64,000 bases of DNA from Afipia massiliensis (GTDB lineage: Bacteria; Pseudomonadota; Alphaproteobacteria; Rhizobiales; Xanthobacteraceae), in the NCBI RefSeq assembly GCF_001006325.2, contig NZ_LBIA02000001.1:1489501-1553500 (forward strand), given 5' to 3'. The position numbers and the translations under genes were made by a program. Of the stretch, positions 25,802 through 33,859 are shown piece by piece; the stretch's first letter is position 1; every line of letters begins with the position of its first letter. The notes beneath the pieces are model-generated. The model was not told where the DNA came from. It did not search any database and was given only the letters and a program-made list of their open reading frames with translations.

Positions 25802-27031
25802 ATGAGTAATTCAGTCAGCATCACCCGCAGAAACCGCAAACGCGTCTTGAGATCAGGTCAAGTAGTCAGCCAGACGCGATATGTGGTCAATTATCGCGAG
25901 CCGCGCACCGGCAAGCGCAAGCAACTGTTCTTCGCCCGACAGAAAGACGCACAGGAAGAATGCAGTAAATTGACCACTCAGTTGCGCGGGGGCGACTATG
26001 TCGGACGCCGCCAGTCGAATACAGTTGCGGAAGTAATGGATCGATGGCTTGCCGATCGCGAGCAGCACATCAAGCCACAGACCCTCCGTGGTTATCGTGA
26101 AACCATCAAGAACATTGTCGGACCCCTGATTGTCGGCACCTCGAAAGATCGCGCAGAATTCACGCGCTCAAAAATGCCTGCAACACGTGCCCGTACTCAG
26201 GAATTACTCGGAAGCGTCAAGGCTCAGGAACTCACGACGGCCGACATCAGGTCGTGGCACAAGATAATCTCAGCTGAAGTCGGTCCTTATACAGCCAACC
26301 GCGCCAAGATGTTTTTAAATGCAGCGCTCGCGCTGAATGCGGAAGACACTAATACGCGACCGCCGGCAATGCCGAGCAATCTCGGCCGTAGCAAGTCAAA
26401 AGTGAAAAAAGCAATTCTCACCACTGAGCAAATCGCAACGCTCATATCGATGGCTAGGCAAGATCGTGAACGCGGTATTTATGTTGCGTTCCCGTTTCTC
26501 GCAGGCACGCGCCCGAGCGAGCAGCTCGGCCTCCTTTGGGAGGATGTGGATTTCGACGCCAATGTGATCCGCATTTGCCGCATGCAAGAGCGTGACGGCA
26601 CACTTACCGACATGACGAAAACAGAAGCCGGAACGCGAGAAATTCCGATTTGCGAACTCCTCCGTACCATGCTGATCGAGTGGCGCGTGGCCTGCCCACG
26701 AAAGGATGGCAAACTACATCGCGTCTTTCCGGGACTTGGGTCTCGCCAAGCATGGCCACTACCACGCAAAGATGGCGGCGGGCCTCTGGTTTATCACAAT
26801 TTCAACCACCGCTTCTGGACGCCGTCTTTAAAGCGATACGGCCTTCCGCACGTCACGCCGCATAGCGCCCGACATTCTTTCATTTCTACACTTCAAGCCC
26901 AGGGTGTCGAGGTTGGATTGGTCGCTAAGATCGCGGGACATGCCAGCGCCGCAGTGACCCTTGGACATTACACGCAAGCCGTCCGCGGCGGTGAAACCGC
27001 GATCAGCGCACTGGAAAAAGCATACACGTAG
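25802..27031 (+). CDS. Tyrosine recombinase/integrase
   Basis: This 409-aa phage-type integrase should catalyse integration and excision at tRNA-Thr. The catalytic tetrad is visible: Arg237 in AGTRPSE, His354 and Arg357 in HSARHS, His380 in AGHAS, and the nucleophile Tyr390 in LGHYTQAV. The N-terminal 60 residues form an arm-binding-type domain with an RTGKRKQ beta segment, and residues 70-175 are the SAM-like core-binding domain. All key residues are intact, so it may be active. It is not next to either attachment site and is convergent with the defence-like operon. Confidence 0.95.
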   Translation: MSNSVSITRRNRKRVLRSGQVVSQTRYVVNYREPRTGKRKQLFFARQKDAQEECSKLTTQLRGGDYVGRRQSNTVAEVMDRWLADREQHIKPQTLRGYRETIKNIVGPLIVGTSKDRAEFTRSKMPATRARTQELLGSVKAQELTTADIRSWHKIISAEVGPYTANRAKMFLNAALALNAEDTNTRPPAMPSNLGRSKSKVKKAILTTEQIATLISMARQDRERGIYVAFPFLAGTRPSEQLGLLWEDVDFDANVIRICRMQERDGTLTDMTKTEAGTREIPICELLRTMLIEWRVACPRKDGKLHRVFPGLGSRQAWPLPRKDGGGPLVYHNFNHRFWTPSLKRYGLPHVTPHSARHSFISTLQAQGVEVGLVAKIAGHASAAVTLGHYTQAVRGGETAISALEKAYT

Positions 27032-27135
27032 ATCTCTAAGATCGATCCACGAAAGCATTCGCTGATCTGCGCATCAACTAATTATACATTGGATCAAGTA
27101 TCATCAGTCGGATGCATGCGTGATCGCTCAACGCG

Positions 27136-28188
27136 TCATCGAAAATAACGCGACTGTCGGCTCAGATCAGATGCGCTTATTTCCAACCTAGGGTTACCCA
27201 GGTAAACGGATAACACTCGTAGCGAATCTGTCTTTGAAGGTTCAAACTCGATCTCAATCTCGCATAAGACGATTTGATGAAAATTCACATCCTCTCGGAA
27301 CGTCTCATAGGTGTCGTAGATTTCCGGGTCGTGAGTGTATTCACGCTCGATGCCGACGGCAGCTTCTAGTTCAAATTCAAATTCAACCTCGCATTGAAAT
27401 TGGTTACCGTCTCGATTGATTACGTTGAGCGTCACCAAATCGGCATCATAGACATCCGTTATTTGTCCATCGATAGTTACGCGATCGAACCGACTTCCGC
27501 CTTTGACCGGCTCGTGTATTAGCTTTGCTCGAATGCATTTGAAAAGCTCGTCATTCTGAGCGACCGCCTCAAACAAAGCATCGTGCAGTTTCTTGACAAC
27601 TAAAGCCTTCGAGAGTACCTCCGCAACACTTTCGACCTGGATTAGAAATGCATCATTATTGCAGGATGTTTTGATATCAGGATCACGAGAAACCACGTAC
27701 AGCTTCTGGCCCTTGCTTACGCACCATTCCCGCAACGACTGCAATACTACGGCATCCGGAAATTCGGATTTCTTTTTCTCACTGAACGGCGACATTCTCG
27801 AGAAGTAGGCATCGAAGAGCTTTTCCGCATCTCGCGAGAGGGGGACCTCAACCACGCCGAGATTGCGCGAGAATTCAGCATACTTTTCCAGAAGCGCCGA
27901 TCGAGCCGCCTCAAAAGGTGGGCTCTGTATGTTTAAAAGCCGCAGTGTAACATCGTATTTTGCCATCGCCTTCAAGGCGTGTTCACAAACTTCGCTAATA
28001 TTTGACTCTATCTCTCTACGCGTGATGCTCGTCGAAATAACCGTAAGATGTCCGGCGCGCACTAACTCTGAGAATCCTACTAACGTCTTTGATTGCCAGT
28101 CTAGTTTTTCTCGGACAAAAGCTTCTGTATCGATAAAAACATACTTTGTTATCAGCTCGCCTTGGTCGTCGTCGGCCATAACGCTCAC
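27136..28188 (-). CDS. PIN-like domain protein (DUF4935-type)
   Basis: This 350-aa protein has an N-terminal PIN-like nuclease domain: the first acidic residue in VFIDTEA (Asp20), a Glu-rich helix with RREIESN, Asp145 in FPDAVV and a final SRDPDIK (Asp169, Asp171). PIN domains of the DUF4935 group are predicted metal-dependent RNases and common in defence loci. The C-terminal 130 residues are a beta-rich acidic region of unknown role (EVEFEFELE, EIEIEFEP). The start is GTG, with ATG three codons later as an alternative. It lies downstream of the four-gene operon on the same strand with a 222-bp gap, so it may be a fifth member or be independently transcribed. Confidence 0.75.
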   Translation of the reverse strand: MSVMADDDQGELITKYVFIDTEAFVREKLDWQSKTLVGFSELVRAGHLTVISTSITRREIESNISEVCEHALKAMAKYDVTLRLLNIQSPPFEAARSALLEKYAEFSRNLGVVEVPLSRDAEKLFDAYFSRMSPFSEKKKSEFPDAVVLQSLREWCVSKGQKLYVVSRDPDIKTSCNNDAFLIQVESVAEVLSKALVVKKLHDALFEAVAQNDELFKCIRAKLIHEPVKGGSRFDRVTIDGQITDVYDADLVTLNVINRDGNQFQCEVEFEFELEAAVGIEREYTHDPEIYDTYETFREDVNFHQIVLCEIEIEFEPSKTDSLRVLSVYLGNPRLEISASDLSRQSRYFR

Positions 28189-28410
28189 ATTTTTCCATTG
28201 CTATTTTTTACACCAGTCCTATCAAGAACATCATATGCGCACTGTTTTGCAGGCCAAATCCGAGGCGGTGGACTCACACACAGCGCACGCAAATCACTGG
28301 CTAATTGCGCCACGTCTGCTTTGTGATTTTGTCGAACCACATCTCGGCGACGTACGCGGCATTCGGAACATAGAATGGACTAACTATCATCAGTGCCTGA
28401 ACCCAACATT

Positions 28411-29343
28411 TTAAAGCACGGAGCAATCGATCGTCGTTTGATGCCAAACGACATCACCCTCAGAATCGCGATCAACAGGCGTCGCTTGATCCTTCGAGCT
28501 AAAAGCCCAAACCCCGATTGTTGGCCGCGCACCCAGAGCTACAGTGAAGATCGTTGACCAAGCGAAGATTTTGGGACCGAAGGGAACCACTACCAGACGG
28601 AAATCGGATTCAACCGCGTTTAACAATGCTTCGAAGCGCCCTCGAAGCATTGTAGGCCTGGTTATGTCGTATGCGAAGGACGTGACGTCGAAAATATCGC
28701 CAATTCCGGAATTCGCCGCACGCATTGCTTCGTCGTAGTTCGGATCCGTGCCAACGGGCTCGAACAACCAAGCTTTTCTAGGCTCTAAAAGCTGTAGTGC
28801 GCCCAGCGCCAAATTGGGCTCGCACCCGAGCCCAAAAATCACCCCTAACGGATAGTCTGGTCGAGATGACCATCCCGCGAGCTTCGACACTATCGGTCCA
28901 TCTCTGCGTATCGGAGCCGATTGATAGGCACCGGAAAACTTGGATGGCGCGTATGCCGCGCTAACGACTAAAGACTTCTGACCCAAGGCAGTCTGAAGTC
29001 CTAGAAGGACATGCGAGATCATCTCGCGTGACATAGAGGAAATATCTACGAAAACCGTAGTGGGTCTATCTGTTGGTCCGTAGCTGATGATAGCGTCTGA
29101 AATTCGCTTTGAAGTTTCAGCTCCCATGCCGACGATGAGTTGGAATCCTTCGTCCAAGAAGAACTGTCTATTATCCGGATAAGAGTGACTTGTTAGAAAG
29201 CCGAACTCCAAGCCGAGCGATACTCTTCCTTTGATTCCGTACTTCTTGATTGAGTACCTGCAGCGCCGCTCATAACCGACAGCCGCGATTGCTAGATCGA
29301 ACTCAAATTGCTCAGGTGGAGTATCCGATTCTGTTCTAATCAT
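28411..29343 (-). CDS. Unknown protein, fourth gene of the defence-like operon
   Basis: This 310-aa protein is in no family I recognise. It alternates hydrophobic strands and helices in a Rossmann-like way: FDLAIAAVGYERRC near residue 15, TTVFVDISSMSRE near 95, LGVIFGLGCEP near 165 and RLVVVPFGPK near 250. It has no signal or membrane segment. Its ATG at 29343 overlaps the ATPase stop by 8 bp, so expression is coupled to the ATPase. A sensor or nucleotide-binding effector role is possible but not shown by any motif. The frame opens 15 codons earlier, but the ATG at 29343 fits better. Confidence 0.65.
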   Translation of the reverse strand: MIRTESDTPPEQFEFDLAIAAVGYERRCRYSIKKYGIKGRVSLGLEFGFLTSHSYPDNRQFFLDEGFQLIVGMGAETSKRISDAIISYGPTDRPTTVFVDISSMSREMISHVLLGLQTALGQKSLVVSAAYAPSKFSGAYQSAPIRRDGPIVSKLAGWSSRPDYPLGVIFGLGCEPNLALGALQLLEPRKAWLFEPVGTDPNYDEAMRAANSGIGDIFDVTSFAYDITRPTMLRGRFEALLNAVESDFRLVVVPFGPKIFAWSTIFTVALGARPTIGVWAFSSKDQATPVDRDSEGDVVWHQTTIDCSVL

Positions 29344-31141
29344 TCTTATCCTCGAAAAGCTGGTGCTGCACATCATGAAGCTGCACACCGCGCATCTCGA
29401 ACAGAAGTTTTGAGAGATTAACGCGATCTCCTAACGTAAGAAGCAACCTATATCGAGAAGCCAGTGCGTATGATATTCGGAAGCGCTGCCCTCGGAGTCC
29501 GCGTAAGAGGATGTCCGGACCGCTATCGGGATGTGGAATGTGAATAAGAGCACCGGCGTTTAGCGCTTTGCCTACAGCTGCCTCTACGGCATCACTCACG
29601 CCCGCATCCAACATAAATGTACCAACATAGTCGGTAGCAAATCTGTGCTTAATGAGCCGATCTTCAAATGCTCGGCCAATTTGATCGATGAAGTCCAACA
29701 AGCCTTTGCCATGCTCAAAGCCCGATAAATTGTCGATCGGGATAACGCGCAACAACGAAGTGAGAAGAAGCTCTACACGCCGGACAGATTCCGTTTGCGC
29801 TTGTACCGAGATTGTCGCCGTCGGATTCGAGCCAGAGCTCTCTATGTGTGATCGCGCAAGCGGTACGACACACGTTAATACTGCTCTCGGGTTTCCTTCG
29901 GTTATCTCAACGAGAGAAGGGAAGCCGGTATATAATACTGGAGATTTGCGAGATCGCTCCGCTATCAGCCGGCCGTTCTCAAACTTCCTAATATAAAAGT
30001 TTCGCGCGGTAACAATGGGTAGAACTTTCCGTATGTCCTGCGCAACATTTGCTTCTTTGAACACATACTTCGGTGAACGCAGACCTCGCTCGTCCACGTA
30101 CTGAGCAAATGAATCATCCTTCTCATAAAGCTCTGAAAACTCGACCGGGAGCTTAGGTCGAGGCTCAAGGTGCGCTCTAGTCTGGATTCGCGTTCTTGGG
30201 CTACCTAAGAGCCGAGGCAAGTGCGTCCCGTCGATACTCATCCGTCCAAGAGTTTGTTCAAACAACTCATTGGTAAAATGCTTGGCGTCATCCTTGTTTG
30301 CGTATGAGAGTTGGATCGTTTGATAATCGTGATACTGCTGCGGCGAAGTTGGCGTTCTTTCGAATCCGGCGTCATCCATATATGGCGCTATCGCCAGCTT
30401 CACGATTATTCGCTCATCAAAGCTGCGCATCCCCGATAGTAAGAATGATTTAATCCAAGTCGGTGCGATTTCCATCTCATCAAATAGCAACGCCCAGCGA
30501 CGATCTTGGCCCGCTACGCCATTGAATGCAGCAATTACCGAGCTCAACTTCGTCGGAAAAGACTCAACCTTGTAGGCCGAGGCATCTTCTCCTACGTTTA
30601 TGCTATCAAGCTTTGTCTCAAGCGCAATTTCCAATCCAAGCAAGCTATTAATTTTAGGTACTACAGCTAATGCATCCGAGACTAGTTTCACGAAATCGCT
30701 CTCTTGGGCGACTGAGAGATCAGTACCTAGGTGACGCAGATGATTTTTAAGCGACTGCCTCGCAAGCTCAGTAGCGTCCCGCATCGCTCCAATTAATGCT
30801 CTAATGGTATGAAGAACGAATGCCGCCTCTTTACGATGTTGGTCGAAGCTCAAAGAGCCGAGCGAATCCAGCTGCCGACCCCAGGTGATGTCAGCAGAGA
30901 CAAACGCAGCATTAAATTCAATCTGGGAAGAGAGTGATTCTGCCGACGGATGGTCCCAATTGTTGAGCGCGCGCAACGTCAACATTTTGAGCAATGATGT
31001 TTTACCGCTACCTCTTGGCCCGAGAATGAGAGTGTGATTTCGGGCCAACAGCCTCGAGAAATGGGGTTCCGGCGGAATGAATGACCGCGCAATATCTGAG
31101 GGCGGAATTGATCGTGCATTGTATTCCAGCTCTGCTCTCAT
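29336..31141 (-). CDS. AAA/ORC-CDC6-like P-loop ATPase
   Basis: This 601-aa protein has a P-loop ATPase domain in its N-terminal half: Walker A GPRGSGKT at residues 41-48 and Walker B WALLFDEME with Asp221-Glu222. The opening pattern (FIPPEPHFSRLLARNHTLILGPRGSGKT) recalls ORC/CDC6-type STAND-like ATPases of bacterial defence loci. Residues 300-600 contain winged-helix-like and unassigned helical regions, including RYRLLLTLGDRVNLS near the end. The ATG overlaps the phosphoesterase stop by 4 bp. It is probably the energy-driven core of the system, although family placement needs a profile search. Confidence 0.8.
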   Translation of the reverse strand: MRAELEYNARSIPPSDIARSFIPPEPHFSRLLARNHTLILGPRGSGKTSLLKMLTLRALNNWDHPSAESLSSQIEFNAAFVSADITWGRQLDSLGSLSFDQHRKEAAFVLHTIRALIGAMRDATELARQSLKNHLRHLGTDLSVAQESDFVKLVSDALAVVPKINSLLGLEIALETKLDSINVGEDASAYKVESFPTKLSSVIAAFNGVAGQDRRWALLFDEMEIAPTWIKSFLLSGMRSFDERIIVKLAIAPYMDDAGFERTPTSPQQYHDYQTIQLSYANKDDAKHFTNELFEQTLGRMSIDGTHLPRLLGSPRTRIQTRAHLEPRPKLPVEFSELYEKDDSFAQYVDERGLRSPKYVFKEANVAQDIRKVLPIVTARNFYIRKFENGRLIAERSRKSPVLYTGFPSLVEITEGNPRAVLTCVVPLARSHIESSGSNPTATISVQAQTESVRRVELLLTSLLRVIPIDNLSGFEHGKGLLDFIDQIGRAFEDRLIKHRFATDYVGTFMLDAGVSDAVEAAVGKALNAGALIHIPHPDSGPDILLRGLRGQRFRISYALASRYRLLLTLGDRVNLSKLLFEMRGVQLHDVQHQLFEDKND

Positions 31142-32331
31142 GACGATCTTCCAATCTGCGCGTAGCTGCCATCTCGGTCGACCAAGATGGCGATCCGGAA
31201 CTTCGCCAGTGCGGCTTCGAGTGCCCTAAAATCTGACGGGATCAGCCAAGAAAGCGGTGGATGAGCCAACGAGGCTTCGTTCCACGAGACGTGTTCTTTT
31301 CCCTGCCCCTTCAGATATTGATCGATTTGGTTCGCAAGAAACATCACACTAGAACGGAAGCCAAATCCCGTGACGTGGTTTAGGCCGTGTGGCCCGCGAG
31401 CCTTCTTCCAACCTATGCCGGGCTGCCAAGTCCAGCTCCTGATTTCGCCGGTGCTAACCCACCCTGAACGAATTGCTGCCGTTGGATCAGAAGTGAGAAG
31501 GTGTACCTGATTTGGATTCTTATTCTGTGCGTCAAAGTTTATTTGCGCGCTGAAACTCGCAGAACCCACGATTGTCGGAGAGTTTGAGCCACCGTGCCCG
31601 TAAATTAATTCCGGTATGTGCCGGTGCCCATGCACGACGATCCATGCTTCTGGCCTATCGTTCAACAGATCCACGAGTACGTCGCCACCACGAGTTACAC
31701 CTGCGGCTGAAACATCGCTGATGTCTGATTTCAGAAGGTGATGATGGCAAAGCAGAATATTGGTCCCGCGAAGGGGCGCATCACGGAGCGCTTTCTTTAT
31801 TGCAATGAGTGTTGGCGGGCTTATGCGCCCGTATTCCATTTCGGCTTCCGCGTCCTTGCCGCCTCCATGGTAGGCGGCAGTGTTCAATGCCAGAATATTG
31901 CAGTCGGCTGAAGTGACTAAGCAAAAATTTTCTGACCAGAATGCGCGGAATGACCCAACATCATTGGTTGGTAGTTTTGGCGTCAACGACTTAATGAACT
32001 CGCTTGGATCGTATGTGTTGTTTGTATAGCGAGAGTCAACATCATGATTACCCACGGTCGATATCAGTCCCGCATTTATCTTGTTTGCCAATGCGTTGAG
32101 CTTCTCCCACGCATAAGAAAAAGGAGCCTTCGACGCCTTGTTCGTGATGTCCCCAGGGCATAGGATAAAATCGATTGAAAGCTTCTCCTCCTCAATCAAT
32201 CGCTCAAGCTCTGAGAACGGGTCAATGTCATTTCCCACTCTTGGGAATGTGCTCACGTAGGAAGGCGCTCCTGAAGACGTCGGATCAACATCACAGGCAT
32301 GAATGTCGCTGATAAGCAAAAATCTCTTCAA
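31138..32331 (-). CDS. Calcineurin-like metallophosphoesterase
   Basis: This 397-aa protein has a complete two-metal phosphoesterase site: Asp9 and His11 in SDIHACD, Asp61 in CPGDIT, Asn95-His96-Asp97 in GNHD, His196-198 in CHHHLL, and His236/His238 in GHRH. Such enzymes cleave nucleic acids (SbcD/Mre11 group), cyclic nucleotides or phosphomonoesters. The C-terminal 130 residues have no recognised domain. It starts 8 bp after the methyltransferase stop and overlaps the ATPase start. The pairing with an ATPase and a DNA methyltransferase suggests a nuclease role, which is inference. Confidence 0.85.
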   Translation of the reverse strand: MKRFLLISDIHACDVDPTSSGAPSYVSTFPRVGNDIDPFSELERLIEEEKLSIDFILCPGDITNKASKAPFSYAWEKLNALANKINAGLISTVGNHDVDSRYTNNTYDPSEFIKSLTPKLPTNDVGSFRAFWSENFCLVTSADCNILALNTAAYHGGGKDAEAEMEYGRISPPTLIAIKKALRDAPLRGTNILLCHHHLLKSDISDVSAAGVTRGGDVLVDLLNDRPEAWIVVHGHRHIPELIYGHGGSNSPTIVGSASFSAQINFDAQNKNPNQVHLLTSDPTAAIRSGWVSTGEIRSWTWQPGIGWKKARGPHGLNHVTGFGFRSSVMFLANQIDQYLKGQGKEHVSWNEASLAHPPLSWLIPSDFRALEAALAKFRIAILVDRDGSYAQIGRSS

Positions 32332-32339
32332 AGAATCAC

Positions 32340-33167
32340 CTAGTCGACGTTGGTAATAAGTATTTCGGTTTGCTTCTTTCTCGACCCAGCAAATCCTCCT
32401 ACGTTGCGAGTCACCTTAAATTTAAGAAGTTTCCAACGCCGCGGTAGCAAATCAAGCGGAATGGAATCATTGTAGGTTAGTGCAATATGAGCGCCTCGTT
32501 TGTCAGCTAGCTTTAGCCCATTGAGAAGATCCACAAGATCGTCTCGGCCAAAGGACTTCTTCCCATACTCAACAAAGGTCCTTTCTGTGGAAGTGAAGTA
32601 AGGAGGGTCTGCATAGATAAATGATCGCTCCGCTACATCGCCGATCGTTTTCCTAAAATCCTGATGCCGTAATCTCGCTCGATTAAGCGCGGCTGAGCAC
32701 GATTGCAGAAGTTCGAGCGGAGGATTTGCGCCCATCTCAGTGCCACCAAAGGGCACATTAAACTCGCCGCTCAAATTTGTGCGCCAGAGGCCGTTGAAAC
32801 AATTTCGATTCAGATAAATGAAGAGGACAGCGGACTCCAATCCGTACGGTAGGAGTTTATTGAATCGCTTCCGCGAGTAATAATATTGTTCGGCATCTCG
32901 TCGCATACGAGATAGCCTTCGATGAACAAGCGTGGGCTCGTCCCGTACCCAGCGGAGCGCATTAATCAAGTGACCGTTAAGATCTGCGAGAAGGGCCGAT
33001 TTTGGTTCTAGAAAGAAAAAGAGCGCCGCTGAGCCAGCGAACGGTTCAATGTATTCACGCTCACAATCCCGATAAGCCTTTGTAAGCGAGGAAAGCGATT
33101 GACGCTTACTCCCCGCCCAACGAAGGAAGCTGGGGCCGTGCGAGCTCTTTTCGTTTGGTGTAGTCAC
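32340..33167 (-). CDS. D12 class (Dam-type) DNA adenine N6-methyltransferase
   Basis: This 275-aa protein shows the D12-class order: FLRWAGSKR (residues 14-22) for AdoMet binding, EPFAGSAALF (41-50), ADLN (61-64) and the catalytic DPPY (187-190). Enzymes with this layout methylate adenine, often in GATC or in a restriction-modification target. The start is GTG at 33167 with AGG upstream. It is the first gene of the minus-strand operon and no typical restriction endonuclease is beside it, so the partner genes downstream may read its methylation mark. Confidence 0.9.
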   Translation of the reverse strand: MTTPNEKSSHGPSFLRWAGSKRQSLSSLTKAYRDCEREYIEPFAGSAALFFFLEPKSALLADLNGHLINALRWVRDEPTLVHRRLSRMRRDAEQYYYSRKRFNKLLPYGLESAVLFIYLNRNCFNGLWRTNLSGEFNVPFGGTEMGANPPLELLQSCSAALNRARLRHQDFRKTIGDVAERSFIYADPPYFTSTERTFVEYGKKSFGRDDLVDLLNGLKLADKRGAHIALTYNDSIPLDLLPRRWKLLKFKVTRNVGGFAGSRKKQTEILITNVD

Positions 33168-33655
33168 TGATGAACCTGGCGGGCCTAAGCTGGCTCGATG
33201 TTGTCATTTTTTGAGCCCAGAGGGTAGACGCTACCGCCAGTTCACAACAGCCAGTTACAAGCGCCCGCGCGGGGTTAGAACGGGCCGGGTTTGATCCAAC
33301 AACGGAGAAACCCAATCCCTGTATTGAAGTCCCTATCCTTCACCGCCATGCTCGAGACCGCCAACGATCCGGTCCATATGCGGCGGCCAAAATTCATCGA
33401 GAAGCTGGACGAGCAGAAGCTCGTCTTGGCCGACGCCGGCGACATCCGGACTGTCCAAAGGAGTGCCGAAGTCGACGGCATCAAGCAAGCAGTGGTTTGA
33501 AAGCTAACAGGCAGATGATGGGAAGGTGTAACCAGCATGTAACCGCGTTGCGCCGCGGGGCTCGGACCACCTTCGGTATGGCTGAGCGGAAAACTCCCGA
33601 TTGCACGGGACTGCATCCCCGTACCATCCAGGCCAATTCCCGATTGTAGGGAAAG
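33168..33655. other. Right end of the element, with remnants and possible arm sites
   Basis: This 488-bp stretch holds a decayed gene fragment (33291-33500), two copies of TGTAACC 11 bp apart (33527-33533 and 33538-33544), and a small hairpin TTCCC/GGGAA just left of the tRNA. The paired heptamers, spaced one helical turn apart, look like integrase arm sites. The operon promoter for the methyltransferase gene should lie near 33170-33260, but I cannot name its elements. Confidence 0.4.
33291..33500 (+). pseudogene. Truncated DUF6641-like gene remnant
   Basis: The frame encodes a segment reading IPVLKSLSFTA, then RRPKFIEKLDEQKL and RTVQRSAEVDG before a stop. This resembles the N-terminal half of small phage/island proteins of the DUF6641 type, which normally begin M-PVLKSL and run to more than 130 aa. 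Here the expected start codon reads ATC and the C-terminal half is missing, so the copy is probably dead. The family assignment is from memory and uncertain. Confidence 0.35.
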
Positions 33656-33700
33656 TGGTGCCGCCTATAGGATTCGAACCTACGACCCCCTCATTACGAA
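33654..33700. repeat. attR: 47-bp repeat within tRNA-Thr
   Basis: This copy is identical to 18696-18742. It spans the tRNA 3' end through the T arm and variable loop to the anticodon loop, where identity stops. It marks the right junction of the integrated element with the chromosome. Confidence 0.93.
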
Positions 33701-33731
33701 TGAGGTGCTCTACCAGCTGAGCTAAGGCGGC
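33656..33731 (-). tRNA. tRNA-Thr(CGT)
   Basis: The 76-nt cloverleaf has an encoded CCA. The acceptor stem GCCGCC pairs with GGCGGC, the D arm is GCTCAGCTGGTAGAGC, the anticodon stem CCTCA/TGAGG encloses TTCGTAA (anticodon CGT, codon ACG), and the T arm contains GGTTCGAATCC. The 3' 45 bases belong to the 47-bp attachment repeat, so the intact gene was re-formed on insertion of the element. Confidence 0.97.
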
Positions 33732-33859
33732 GAAACGCGAGATCGGTATCCGCACCTGATACTGGCCGGAGCCCCGCTTTGCAACATCGGCTGCGTCCGC
33801 GAGGCGCTTTTCTGGCCCGTCGATCAGATTCGGCGCCGAGAATGCCAGCCAGTTCCTAA

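Larger units (their letters stand above)
18696..33700. mobile_element. Integrative element in tRNA-Thr(CGT), about 15 kb
   Basis: The element is delimited by 47-bp direct repeats, one inside the intact tRNA-Thr gene. Inside are a tyrosine integrase (25802-27031), an AlpA-like HTH gene overlapping a primase-polymerase/helicase gene, an XRE regulator and cargo genes. GC is visibly lower and codon use less biased than in the flanks, above all from 27.1 to 33.2 kb. No capsid, terminase, tail, relaxase or type IV secretion genes are seen. It therefore resembles a satellite-like or helper-dependent island. The integrase lies mid-element rather than next to the att site, which is unusual. Confidence 0.9.

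Noticed and set aside
33168-33655. Restriction endonuclease gene to pair with the D12 methyltransferase
   Set aside because: No frame in this stretch, or in the operon, encodes a recognisable endonuclease. The metallophosphoesterase is the only nuclease-like candidate besides the PIN protein.
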